64,000 bases of DNA. Source: Pyrenophora tritici-repentis (lineage: Eukaryota > Ascomycota > Dothideomycetes > Pleosporales > Pleosporaceae). The stretch covers positions 1,984,001 to 2,048,000 of the forward strand of contig NC_089392.1 in the NCBI RefSeq assembly GCF_003171515.1, given 5' to 3'. The notes under the pieces are model-generated. The model ran no database searches. It was not told the origin of the DNA and was given only the letters and a program-made list of their open reading frames with translations. Each line of letters opens with the position of its first letter. The stretch's first letter is position 1. A program made the position numbers and the translations under genes. Of this stretch, positions 45,112 through 55,504 are shown one piece after another.

Positions 45112-47440
45112 TTTGAGAGCTGTAATTGGGATTAGGATAGGGAAGCGGAGAAGGGAGGCGCGGAAAGGTTTTGTGTGGGAGGATGGTGATGCGATGTCGT
45201 GAATGCAATGATAGTGATTCGTCATATTCTATCGCTTCAACATGGAAGCTTGGGTTGTGACATATTTGTGTAATGGCTTACCTCAACTTCACAACCTTGT
45301 CCTTCTGTCTTTCCTGCCCTGTCACTCCTCTCTCTCCATAATTCACCCTGTTCAAACACCCATCACACAACTCCTAACTCAGGTGGATTCCCATACACTA
45401 TGAACTCTTTGTAGAGTCCAATGAAGTAATTGCGAGACAAGATAGTTATTGCTGTACAGAGTTCACAGTAGTTCGGTATACATGTCTGTGATGGTTCATT
45501 ACTTGGCTTATACTTGCTGTCTTGTAATTGAATGTTCTTCCATGGTAAGTATAGCTTAGGGAATGGTCAGCTCTGGTGATTGGACCAACCAAGTTCTTTG
45601 GAGGCATGAGTGCCGTGTGTGAGTGGGCTGGCTAATAATGGGTAGTGTTGTTTGACCTTTTCCCCTTGGTGCATGGATTGATTTTTAAAATAGACGGACG
45701 AAGATTCACTACATTGTCCGACAACGGATATAATGCGAAGTAATGCGAAAAGCCGCAAAAAGGCATCCCGGGAAACCAAATCACCGAGTGCTGGCGTTCA
45801 CTAGGACCTTCTGTCAAACTCACAAGTTCACTGACTCATATCGTATTACCAACTATTCGGTATACGAGAAGGCCTGGAAGTATGCCGATCGCGAACGAAC
45901 AAGTTCCAAAGTTTGACTGCTCAGGATGATGCCCGATCATGAACTCCTAGCCTTAGCACACCAGGCAGTCCACGTTTGAATGGCCACCTCGGGAGATCAC
46001 CCCACAGAGTAGTCCGACATAGTTAGCTTCGGGTGAGGTACCTGTAATCTGCGAAGTTGTTTTGACAGGTGGGGTGCCGAGTGAGACTCCCGTTGTGCCG
46101 TTGTATCTCCCGCCCCGCACCTTTAGCGATGAAACGCGACATATCGATAAGAAGTCATAACGTGTGGATGAGCTTGCTCGGCACATTTAGCATGCTCATC
46201 TCGCCAGTGACCGTTATTTTCTTTTCTGCGGTAGGGACCCGCCCGATGCCGTGGCCAGGCGTCTGGGATTTCGCTTGTCTAAAATAGAGATTGGGCGGGC
46301 GGCAATCTGGTCGTACAAAAAGTACCTGGGTACTAGCTAGGCCAGCATCGTGAATAGAGCAATGTGCTCCAATCATATTGTCGTGGTTGGATTTTGACTT
46401 TGAGCGTAGCGTGTGCGGTTGTGGCCAATCAAAGTTGGTCTCGGCATTCACCTGAAACAGAGCGGATCGTTGTCACCAAACATCTTTTACTCACCACCCG
46501 TCGCTTACGGTTCAACCTTCCTTGTCCACGCGCCGCTCCGACATACAACGGCCTGTCCTCGCGTGGTGCAGATTGGGCTCCGGGACACCTCGGTTGCTTT
46601 TCTTGGTTATTTCCGACCACCGCAGAAGGTCTAGGTACTGGTCTTTCTGTGGACCATGGCCGCGGAATGGCCTCGGAAGCAACGCGCGACAGGCCACCAT
46701 TCTTTGTCTGAACTTGCCCACCACACGAGATGGCAATTGCATAGGGATCTAGACGATGCCTAGCTGCCGTGTTTGTGTCGTAGATCAACGGCACACGGTC
46801 CTCTGATACTCCACGCCCCACAGCAACGTCTGAGGCAGGGCTAGCGTGGCCCTCCAAGGCTACAATCTGCCGAACGCGAGAGGTAGATCTTTTCTCGGAA
46901 GAGTAACGGAAAGCTTCAAGTCTGGGCGCTACGCCGCGAGGACTACTGCGGCATCGGGAACGCCATGGCCGGCGGCTACGGTGGAGGTACACCGTTGAAA
47001 CGCAGATTCAAAGGCCACACAATACAGGCATGAGGGCGTTAATCGTGGGTCACTTGGACTGGCGCTGCGTTTCGACACCTAGCCCACGTCCGTCTCTATT
47101 GGCTCCTGTCGCTTCCTTCTGCGTAGGACGGAGATTTTCCCAATGTTTTACAGCGCCTGTCTCATAGCTTGGACACGTCTCAATAGAGACGTGTGGCCGC
47201 GTGAATGTAGTATTTGGCCTGACATCCGGGTCGTGTTGTGTCTTCACTTTCTTAACATTGTACCGTTCAGTTATTCCCTTTCTTCTTTGCGGGTCTGGAA
47301 TGCGCTGTGTTGACTTCACAGGCTAGCACTTCTATTGTTATTGAACAATAGCACTGTTGCCTGCCAAGTGAAGACGCTCTCAGTCACCCCGTTCACTCTG
47401 TACAGGCTTTCACAGTGTACTCGCATCACTATCTTGGGGT
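45112..47440. other. intergenic, about 2.3 kb, no supported gene
   Basis: Several frames of 70-190 codons occur, the longest being 46429-46992 on the minus strand. It is Arg-rich, and a long plus-strand frame covers the same bases; no domain is visible. The last 150 bp are the promoter of the secreted His1 protein. Confidence 0.4.
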
Positions 47441-47447
47441 TATAAAA
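47441..47447 (+). promoter_or_regulatory. TATA box (TATAAAA) of the secreted His1 protein
   Basis: Well placed 82 bp before ATG 47523 and 115 bp before ATG 47556, implying a transcription start near 47470. It argues that the upstream in-frame Met codon at 47415 is not used. Confidence 0.5.
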
Positions 47448-47555
47448 TTCCCTCGTCGAAGTTTCTACTTAACATTCATTCTACAAACCTTTCTTGCAGG
47501 CCAAGATCACACTCATTCCAGCATGTTTCCACAACTTAAGAAGAACACAAGCAAC

Positions 47556-48923
47556 ATGTCCAAGACTCTGTCAACGATCGCCCTCATGCTAGCTGCCGCG
47601 CCCTTCGCGACAGGTCACAGCTGGATCGAGCAGATGCGCAATATCGACGCCAAAGGCAACTATGTCGGCGAATATGGATACCCTCGAGGATACATCGCAA
47701 AGACTGACCCAGGATACAACGGAGATAAATCCATGAACTTCAACCTACCCGCAGCTCAAGGCAAAGCATTCATCGACGACACTACACCGCTCTGCCATCC
47801 AGGTCAGACGAAGCCAGTCCAATCTCAAGACAAGTACCCGCGTCTTAAGACACCACCAGGTGGTTTTGTTGCACTACGGTACATGGAAAATGGACACGTC
47901 ACTGAGCCAGTTGGGCGCATGCTTGGGAAGCCGGATATGGGTGGCACCGTATTTGTCTACGGTACCACAGAGCCCAAGGAAGATGAGACGCTCGCCACCG
48001 TTATTCACTGGAATAAAGATGGCAAAGGTGGAAATGGGCACGGCAAGCTGTTGGCAACGCAGGATTTTGATGATGGTCGATGCTACGAGATGAACAACAC
48101 GCCGAAGTCCAAGCAGCGTGCGAAGGAGTTTCCCAACTATGCCCTTGGTCAAGCTGTCGAGGGCGCGCCAGGCAACTATGCAATGTTCTGCGAAACGGAC
48201 GTCCAGATTCCCGAGACCGCTGAAGTGGGCAAGCCATACACGTTGTATTGGGTTTGGCAGTGGAACACCAAGCCTGGCGCGGACCCAGGCCTCCCGGTGG
48301 GCAAAGACGAATGGTACACTACTTGCATGGACGTTGATGTTGCTTCCAACGGAACGGCCTCCAAGGAAGCGTCGGCGAAGTTTGCTCTTGTCCAGCAGGA
48401 TGCCGAGACAGCTGCTGTCTCCAACTTTGCTGCGCGAACCGCTAAGATGACCGACATTGTCAAGGGCGAGTACGGTCCCATCTTCTCTGCTCAGCCGACT
48501 GGCGGTTCCGGTTCCGGATCTGGCGGTTCACCTGCTTCTTCCAAGCCTACACCAGCTCCTTCCTCCAAGCTTACTGCTACACCTCCGGCCTCCTTCACCA
48601 CCCTTCCTTCGGCTAGTCGTAAGCCGCAAGGCAATTCGACCCTTCCAAGCTCGACTGGACTTGCCTCGACTGGACTTGCTATCCCGACTCTCACTGGCCG
48701 TCCCGGTACTGCGCCTACCCAATCGCCATCTGGCGATGACAACGTCGTCACTGTTACAGACATTCTCATGGTCACAGTTACTGCACCAGTCGTCACAGTC
48801 ACCGCTCCAGCCATGACTGATTCGACACCCATTGACTCGGCTTCTCCGGCCATCACACCCATTGTAGCACGTAGCATCCACTACCGCAACGGTGCCAAGT
48901 TCCGCAGCCTGTCGGCAGCCTAA
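47556..48923 (+). CDS. secreted protein with N-terminal His after signal cleavage (DUF7492-like), 455 aa
   Basis: Intronless. From ATG 47556 a clear signal peptide (MSKTLSTIALMLAAAPFATG) ends directly before HSWIEQMRNID, so the mature protein would start with His. The globular part (about 21-310) contains GYPRGYIAKTDPGYNG, a conserved-looking Cys in PLCHPGQ, GHGKLL, MNNTP, and YTLYWVWQWNTKPGADPGLP. The rest (about 315-455) is a Ser/Thr/Pro-rich, probably O-glycosylated stalk with VTVTAP repeats and no obvious GPI signal. The HSWIEQ...GYPRGY pattern fits the fungal DUF7492 family by memory. An N-terminal His plus a second His is the copper brace of LPMO-like enzymes, but metal binding is only inference. 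Met codons at 47415 and 47523 lie upstream; signal-peptide quality and the TATA box favour 47556. Confidence 0.83.
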   Translation: MSKTLSTIALMLAAAPFATGHSWIEQMRNIDAKGNYVGEYGYPRGYIAKTDPGYNGDKSMNFNLPAAQGKAFIDDTTPLCHPGQTKPVQSQDKYPRLKTPPGGFVALRYMENGHVTEPVGRMLGKPDMGGTVFVYGTTEPKEDETLATVIHWNKDGKGGNGHGKLLATQDFDDGRCYEMNNTPKSKQRAKEFPNYALGQAVEGAPGNYAMFCETDVQIPETAEVGKPYTLYWVWQWNTKPGADPGLPVGKDEWYTTCMDVDVASNGTASKEASAKFALVQQDAETAAVSNFAARTAKMTDIVKGEYGPIFSAQPTGGSGSGSGGSPASSKPTPAPSSKLTATPPASFTTLPSASRKPQGNSTLPSSTGLASTGLAIPTLTGRPGTAPTQSPSGDDNVVTVTDILMVTVTAPVVTVTAPAMTDSTPIDSASPAITPIVARSIHYRNGAKFRSLSAA

Positions 48924-50014
48924 GTGAGCTTCACGCGCACTTTGAGTCTTTCTCATTTTGTCTCCCTTTTCCTTTGTTATCTTGATACCCTTTTCGGTGG
49001 CAGGCCACCGGCATAGATGAAGTCTCACGAGAAAAATGATGAGATCATGCACGCATGGAGCAATGATTTGACGTTCTCTGTTTTTCCTTTGTACAGTTTT
49101 ACCGCCCCGCGTGGCGGGTGCTTTTGCGGGGTGTTTCGGAACATGGACATGGGAGATGATACCCTTTTGCATACACAAATTGGCGTTAGGTGTTTTTTTG
49201 TTTCTTTGCGTACATACCACATACCCGGCTTGTCACGGGCGTAGTACCTGCGACCGCATACAATATACATTTCCGTTTATCCAATGCTGACTTCACATTT
49301 TCTTATTGGTCCTCTGCTCGTGATTTTCTTACACTACCGAAAGTTTTCTTTATCGCTTTGCTGGAACAAAAAAACCGAACTTTCTGTGTTTCGAACGAGG
49401 GCAAAAAAGAATGGACGCCTACTACTCACTACAATCCCTTCGTTGGATTGACCACCGTCGGGCTGCATTGTCTTGGGCTGCTGCTAGTTAGTGGAAGAAG
49501 GTTGAATTATAGGATAGATATACTACGGTTGCTATTCTTTGTTATCCTTTGTTTGTCGGTAATGAAAGATATGAATCGCTCTCTTCCTCAAATTTGGCGC
49601 TAGACCTAAAGAGTGCGAGTCTCTGCAACAGGGAAACGATGTCTCTAGGTGTACACCCAACTTGACCTCACAAACCTCCCATTACCAGAAACTTGGCTTC
49701 TCTTCGTGTGTAGACCTTGCGCCGCTTAAAAAGGACTTTGAGCTCATGCTACCTGATAACTACGCTTTAGGTGTAACGCAGTAACAGGAAAACTGCTCTT
49801 CCCCTTGTCAATGGATACCGTGCGACTACCGTGAATATCTTCAGGTCATCTAACCTCCACAGAGTATAGTTAGACAAACTTTCTCTTCTATTTTGCTCAA
49901 CCACGAATACCGTACCAGCGCGTAGGAATGTGCATAGGATAGGAAGTGCATGGTTCCTACGCCATACTGTACGCGTTGCAGTATCCGAAGGGAGGAGAGG
50001 TACTACCGTAGATA
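48924..50014. other. intergenic, no gene seen
   Basis: About 1.1 kb of 3' region and spacer. No supported features before the MITE. Confidence 0.45.
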
Positions 50015-50188
50015 CTCACGGACAGAGATGTCAACAAGCAAGTCAAGCTGGCTTGATTCTTATCGATTGCAGATCACAGACCATTCTCTGGGACGTGCCA
50101 CTGTGCACGAGCCTCTATATTGTCTGTGATCTGCAATCGATAAGAATCAAGCCAGCTTGACTTGCTTGTTGACATCTCTGCTCACGGA
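50015..50188. mobile_element. hAT-type foldback MITE, 158 bp plus 8-bp duplications
   Basis: Two arms of 59 bp (50023-50081 and 50122-50180) are perfect reverse complements separated by a 40-bp loop (50082-50121). The arms start CAGAGATGTCAACAAGCAAG. Directly outside lies an identical 8-bp repeat, CTCACGGA, at 50015-50022 and 50181-50188. An 8-bp duplication and a terminus starting CAG place it with hAT elements. It encodes nothing and would depend on a transposase elsewhere. All boundaries are read from the sequence. Confidence 0.92.
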
Positions 50189-50466
50189 AACCTCAAATGA
50201 AATCTCAACACTTTCTGGTCGAACGCAAACCGTTGTTTTTCTTGGACTTTGGACATCTACTCGTTGAAAATTCGTACAACATCATATCCATGCACATCAG
50301 CAATCTGTCAAGACTTTTCATTCGCAATCACCCAGCACCTTTCTTGGGCCATGCATCACCATCGCCCCATGTTTCATGCAATCTAAGATCTGTCTCCAGA
50401 AAGACATCGTAATTTCCAGCCCTTTAGTAGCGTTCGCAATACACCCCATATTCCCACCTATCCCAT

Positions 50467-51092
50467 TTATTTCACCTTCTTGACGGCCTCCTCAACCTCC
50501 ATATCCCCCTTATCCGTCTGCAACAAAGCCAACGTAAAAAGCCCCGTCAACGTCAACCACACATTTCCCCACACGCCAATCCCCATACTAGTATTATAAT
50601 GGCTCGGCAACTTATAATGCTGATACGCACCAAACCCCGTCGTGATATGATGAAATAGCGTGGCAGCCACTACAGCCTTCGCATAGGGAATAGTGCTGCG
50701 CTTCGCAGACGGCGCAAACGGCACGGCGTTTGTAAACGAGATGAGGATAAGGGCGAGGGTAACGAGGCACCAGCCGTCGTTGCGGACGTTGTAGGTTTCG
50801 AGGTCGTTGGGAGCGAGGTTTAGTTGCGAGGGAGGACGGAACCCTGGGATTGTTAGATACACTGGTCGTAATCTCGAAATTGGGGGAGGAGTAGAGGGGA
50901 AACGCACAGCCGATGACCATGATGGGGTCGTATACGCGGCATAAGCCTCGCAAGCCATACCAAAACGCAGTGCCATAGGCATAAGCGTGGAAGACCTATC
51001 GTGAAATCGTTAGACCAATGCGCCTTCTCCCGCCATCATGCCACACGACGTCTTAACATTGGGGTCCATACAGTCGAGTTAACAGAAGGCAT
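50467..51092 (-). CDS. small multi-pass membrane protein, 161 aa, three exons
   Basis: Exons 51072-51092, 50908-50995 and 50467-50843 join in phase over 76- and 64-nt introns (the first has a GTCTAAC branch). The product reads MPSVNST, then VFHAYAYGTAFWYGLRGLCR, VYDPIMVIGWFRPPSQLNLA, and NVRNDGWCLVTLALILISFT. About four hydrophobic helices are followed by a Lys/Glu tail, EVEEAVKKVK. The very short first exon (21 nt) is supported only by its phase and splice signals. I recognise the type as a fungal hypothetical membrane protein, with no known role. Keeping the introns unspliced would give a longer, poorer frame. Confidence 0.68.
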
Positions 51093-51730
51093 GATTCCTT
51101 CCCGTACAATTCAGTCCAACAGCTCAATTGATCAATCAAACGTCAAAAAGGGTGCACAAACACTGGAACTCAACAATTTTACCAAACAACGTCTAGCAGC
51201 ACCCCAAGCTCAATTTAAAACCACAGGTACCCCCCAGATCCTGGGCATCCCACATGCTGGGCGACGTCATCATGAGAGCTCCAACAGCTCTATTTGGAGT
51301 TGAGGGCCGCTGCAAGCCACCGGGCTGACCCAGTACGGTACATCCACCCCTCCACCACAGTTACCGGATCCCCGTGTTACCTAGCGTTCCCGCGCATCGA
51401 GATGAGATCGCGCCTGCGATCTCTGGCTGAGGAGGGCGATGACGCTAGATTGCTTTGGGCGTGGATTAGCGGGGTTGCGGATTTGTAGATTCGGGGGCTG
51501 GAGGGGATCGGGATGCTGGGTGGGGATGGGGCGCGCGCGAAGGATTGCGATGCATTGCCGAGGCGGATTTGCGGACGTTGCGGAAGATGAGGTGCAGAAC
51601 AGCATTACCTATGTTGATGAATAGAGAAACTGAAAGATGAGGAAGAGATGCGCAGTCTTCGAATCATATGTCTACAAATTGGGGTTCAATTCGGAAAGGC
51701 TAGGCCGACGGCAGCTAAAACATTCTAAGC
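51093..51730. other. intergenic, no gene seen
   Basis: About 640 bp between two minus-strand genes. Promoter of the membrane protein at the lower end. Confidence 0.45.
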
Positions 51731-52933
51731 TCAAGCATCACTACTACTACTACTCCTCCTCAGCTTTCCCCTCCTCCCTACCCCAATCATCCCATCACTT
51801 CCACTCACGCCCTGCAACCTCAAACTAGCACCCGCAACTTCCAGCTTATTGAAAGTATCAATCACCGTTGTCGGCTTACTCGTCCGCTGCGTAGTATCAA
51901 TCTGACCCGCATTCGCAGCCCTATTCATAATCTCTTCGACATCCTCCTGCACCTCTGGTAGTATCTTGGCCGTGGCACCCAGATATCTCGCTAGAATACC
52001 CTTGAAGGAAACTTGATCGCTATTACACGCATTGGCAGGATCCGTCTGGCCTTCGCATTTCGATTCGAACAAAGCGCCGGTTTTGGGATCCGTAAATGTC
52101 CGGTTCGCAGAGGCGATAAAGCCGCGTGTGCGGTCAATCCAGACGCTGTCTTTGGTATTCGACGCCATGACCGCACTGCCGTAAAGAAAAACACCGACAT
52201 TGTAACTCCACTGGTTGTGGTTGAGATCCGCGCACCCATTCTTTTCGTCGGTGCCGTCGTAGACGTTGAAGTCCTTGTCGACAAGGCCGACGCTGGTGCT
52301 CCAATTGTACGACTTTTCGGCCCAATCCAAACTGTCAGTGTCGTTGTTGAAGGCGCCGAGACGGGCAGCGAGTTGGAAGAAGAGACCGTTTGTTATGGCG
52401 CTTTTGTATTTGTAACCGACTTCGTCCGAGGCTTCGACAATTTTCCAGCGCATACCGCCATTGCATCTTCCCGGGTTGTCGGTCCATCGCTTCTTTTGGT
52501 CGTTGAATACGTTTTGCGAGAGGTTTTGCCATGGCATGGGTCCGGACTGTGGTAGAGAATTCTCAGCTGCTGTTAGGGCTGCGAGTGCCCACCAGGATTG
52601 GTCATCGTTTCCTGTCGCGTCGATGGTCATAAAGTCGCTGGTGGGGGCTGCTTGGCTCAAAATGGTGTCTTTGATCATGTTTTCATATTGGCGGTCCCCT
52701 GTTGTGTCCCCGTAAACCAAGAGAGCATCGACAGCGGTACCGGACTGCCACCACCAGTACGGTTGAGGGAGTAGGGCTAGACCCGGGTTCGGGAAGGACG
52801 CCTTTAGTGAGGCTGCGAATGTTGTAACAGAGGAAAGCAGCCTGGAGGGTGGGGGCGGTGGTGGTGGTTGCGATCCTATTGTAGCAGTGTTGAGTACCAA
52901 AGTGATGGCATTTGCGAGGTTTGGGGGTATCAT
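51731..52933 (-). CDS. glycoside hydrolase family 76 protein (alpha-1,6-mannanase-like), 400 aa
   Basis: Intronless gene of the Dcw1/Dfg5/GH76 class, which acts on alpha-1,6-mannan or GPI glycans in cell-wall building. An (alpha/alpha)6 barrel is suggested by PYWWWQSGTAVDALLVYGDT (about 58-77), the catalytic pair Asp110-Asp111 in ATGNDDQSWWALAAL, CNGGMRWKI near 156, TNGLFFQLAARLG, and LNHNQWSYNVGVFLYGSAVM. Both catalytic Asp are present. Unlike Dcw1/Dfg5 it lacks a strong signal peptide (start MIPPNLANAITLVLNTATIG is only weakly hydrophobic) and any C-terminal GPI signal, ending RRSSSSSDA. A Pro run (residues 23-29) precedes the domain. A missed upstream exon carrying a signal cannot be excluded. 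Confidence 0.87.
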   Translation of the reverse strand: MIPPNLANAITLVLNTATIGSQPPPPPPPSRLLSSVTTFAASLKASFPNPGLALLPQPYWWWQSGTAVDALLVYGDTTGDRQYENMIKDTILSQAAPTSDFMTIDATGNDDQSWWALAALTAAENSLPQSGPMPWQNLSQNVFNDQKKRWTDNPGRCNGGMRWKIVEASDEVGYKYKSAITNGLFFQLAARLGAFNNDTDSLDWAEKSYNWSTSVGLVDKDFNVYDGTDEKNGCADLNHNQWSYNVGVFLYGSAVMASNTKDSVWIDRTRGFIASANRTFTDPKTGALFESKCEGQTDPANACNSDQVSFKGILARYLGATAKILPEVQEDVEEIMNRAANAGQIDTTQRTSKPTTVIDTFNKLEVAGASLRLQGVSGSDGMIGVGRRGKLRRSSSSSDA

Positions 52934-54333
52934 TTTGAAAAGCGGGGATGTAAATATCTAAACAGTCTGGTATATCGAACAATAAACAAATAAACAAGCT
53001 CAGTCGCTCACGCAAAACGATGCGACGCGAAAGCGGAGAATAGAAAAAATGAGTGTGTGGATAGGTTCCCTGACCCAAACAACGAGGAGCGGATACCCTG
53101 ACCCAAGAAAAATGAGTGACTGACAGCGATAAACACTGCCCCGGATAAAAAAAGATATCAAGAAATAAATGAATCTCCAACAACAAAGAATCGAGAAAAG
53201 TAGATAAGAAACTTGTGGAGGCAGAGGCACTGATAGGTAGGGCCACCCCTCGCCCTACATGCCGCGTCCCAATGCATGACGTTGTTTCGAGACCCAGCAA
53301 AAGCTGCTGCGGACCAAGGCGCCACGTTCGCCTCGAAATTACCAGGCTTATTTACGAGCCCCACAAGGATATAGTAAACAAACTGCTTAGGCCGTCTCGA
53401 GGTCGACAAGAAGTTTGATTTGGCGGTAAAACTTAATGCCCAGCGCAGGGCCATGCGATGCACAACTCCCGAACCAAACCAACCAAGGAACCAACCGAAT
53501 TAAACGGTAAAAACCAAACAATCATCAAAATCCCCGTCTTCCCAATATACGAACAACACCCCAAACTCACACACACTCAGCTCCCTCCTTCAAACTTAGG
53601 CAAGATACTTACCACAGAAATTCCCCGGCATCAGAATCCTTGTGCTTACTTCCTTCCCTTCCTTTCACATGACGCCAACCGGCGAAGGAGAAAAATTACC
53701 CCTGATCCTTCCTAGGCCCTTAGCCAGGCACCACCGCAGCAGCCCTTGTCTGTAACTTGCCGCCGCCGCGCCCTTGATCTGAAACACACTGCCACGCTTG
53801 TCCACTCCCCACCGCTAACGTGCGAGGTTACGATTCGTCAGTATTTTGTGTTTTGTGGGCCGGGGCGAAGTTGCCGAGAGGGCCCGGGACGCGGTGTCCG
53901 GGCTTGGATGCAGTTTATCTTTAGCGACGTTGCGTCACGTCGCGGGAATGTGAGTTGTGCATGTGAAGGGGACGGGACGGGCGTTTTTGGTTGCGTGATG
54001 TGGTGCTGGTGGATATGGGAATTACCCGAATAGCGTGGTTTTTGCTTGCATCGCGCTGCATTGTGCTGTAGGTATTTTGCGATGGTTGGATGGTGCTGGC
54101 AGGGAGAGATTGATGTGGTTGATCGCTCGCCAAAGACCGGCAATTGTGAGGCGAGAAACCCACATGGGGCTTCTGGACGTTCTTTCGTATGCGCGGAGAT
54201 GTATGTGGTATCGGTGTGGTTCATTTGCCATGTTTTTCTTTTTTGTCAATACTGTATCAATATCACAGCCACGTACGTCGTCGGCTTGCGCGTCCCCAGC
54301 CACGTGCCCGTAGCCGCCTGGCCGCAATCGCCA
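52934..54333. other. intergenic, about 1.4 kb, no gene seen
   Basis: Long frames exist on both strands (for example 52683-53300) but have no domain or splice support. Probably the leader and promoter of the GH76 gene and 3' region of the thioesterase gene. Confidence 0.45.
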
Positions 54334-55014
54334 TTACAGCTTCGCCGCTGCCAGCTCCTTCGGCACCACCCACGCTGCCCACGCTTCCGCATATACCGTC
54401 CCTTCTCCGTCTTCTATCCATCCTTTGGTCTCGATCCACCTCCCCTTCTGCCGAACAGGCTTTCCCCTGGCCATGTACACACCCGGTGTCTTAACCGCCT
54501 TCTTGAACGAGATCTTCATCTCGACAGTCGCCGATGGGCCATCACAGAACTCGAAAACCAGCAGGCCCATTGCCATATCCAACAGCGTCGCTATGAAACC
54601 GCCGTGAAGCCTATTCTTAGCACCGTCCAAGCCATTTCCCAGTGAACATAGGATGATAAGCTCGGGTACTTCCGGGTCGTCCAAGTCATACACCACCTCC
54701 TCTTTCTCTATCAGCCTTTTCATCATCTCCGCACTTGGTTTCGGGGGAATGTAGTCCTGAGTGAGCATTTGCGGTATTCTCGTCTCTGCGTTGGCAGCCC
54801 GTCTCTGGCCACCACCCGGCTTGAACAAGTCGATATACGCGGATAGAGCGTCATCGTCGAACAGCATACGCGTGAGAAGAGGAATCGTGCGGGTAGGATG
54901 TTGTAGCATAGCTTTGCGGGTGCGAATGTGTGTTATGGATGGATCTGAGAGAATGGCCATGCACCACGCGTGCGCGGTGATGTCGCCGAGGCGGTCCTCT
55001 GTTCTGGGTGCCAT
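54334..55014 (-). CDS. hotdog-fold thioesterase (4HBT/PaaI type), 226 aa
   Basis: Intronless gene for a probable acyl-CoA thioesterase. After an alpha-helical N-terminal half (1-100) the hotdog domain shows NRLHGGFIATLLDMAMGLLV (about 134-153), the family signature with HGG at the active site and the central helix with its conserved Asp. It continues with VEMKISFKKAVKTPG, the beta-strand motif, and GRWIETKGWIEDGEGTVYAE. Length and order match fungal 4HBT-superfamily members. Substrate, and whether it is mitochondrial or peroxisomal, cannot be told: there is no clear targeting signal at the N-terminus, and the C-terminus ends AAAKL, which is not a typical SKL peroxisomal signal although it weakly resembles one. 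Start ATG 55012-55014 fits. Confidence 0.85.
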   Translation of the reverse strand: MAPRTEDRLGDITAHAWCMAILSDPSITHIRTRKAMLQHPTRTIPLLTRMLFDDDALSAYIDLFKPGGGQRRAANAETRIPQMLTQDYIPPKPSAEMMKRLIEKEEVVYDLDDPEVPELIILCSLGNGLDGAKNRLHGGFIATLLDMAMGLLVFEFCDGPSATVEMKISFKKAVKTPGVYMARGKPVRQKGRWIETKGWIEDGEGTVYAEAWAAWVVPKELAAAKL

Positions 55015-55504
55015 GGTGGAAGGTGGGTATACGGTGAGGGGGGCTGTATGAGGTCGTGACGACTTCGAGGGCGTGGTATTTGAACTGCTATTGCTAATGC
55101 TAATGTTGTACTATTGACACCTCGTACGAGCTGACCCTCCGTCGCGATGCGGAGTAGTACAGGTTCCGAGGTTGCCGGCGTCATATCGGCTGTAAGACGA
55201 GGGTAGAACTCTAGACATACACCTCACTCTCACCTAGGCACTACAAAAAGTTGGATCGAGATAAGAAGTTCCATTGATGCTACGTGGGAAGTGACCAGCC
55301 ACGAAATGACATCGTCGTAACGTCGTCGACTTCGTTCGGGCGCTAAATGCGACCATGTTCAATCATATCCAGCACGTAGCAATCCTTTGCAATGTCATTC
55401 AATGCGAACCATAAATCAGCATGCTTGACCAATATCGCCTGTACGAGATGCACCAGTTTGGGGGATGTCCACGGAAGACGCTGCGCGATGCCAATCCTAG
55501 TCAC
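55015..55504. other. intergenic, no gene seen
   Basis: About 490 bp between two minus-strand genes. Nothing beyond promoter and 3' UTR is supported. Confidence 0.5.

Noticed and set aside
46429..46992. 187-codon minus-strand ORF
   Set aside because: Arg-rich composition and a long opposing frame over the same bases; no domain or signal peptide.
52683..53300. 205-codon minus-strand ORF upstream of GH76
   Set aside because: Overlaps the GH76 start in another frame and reads as leader sequence; no domain.
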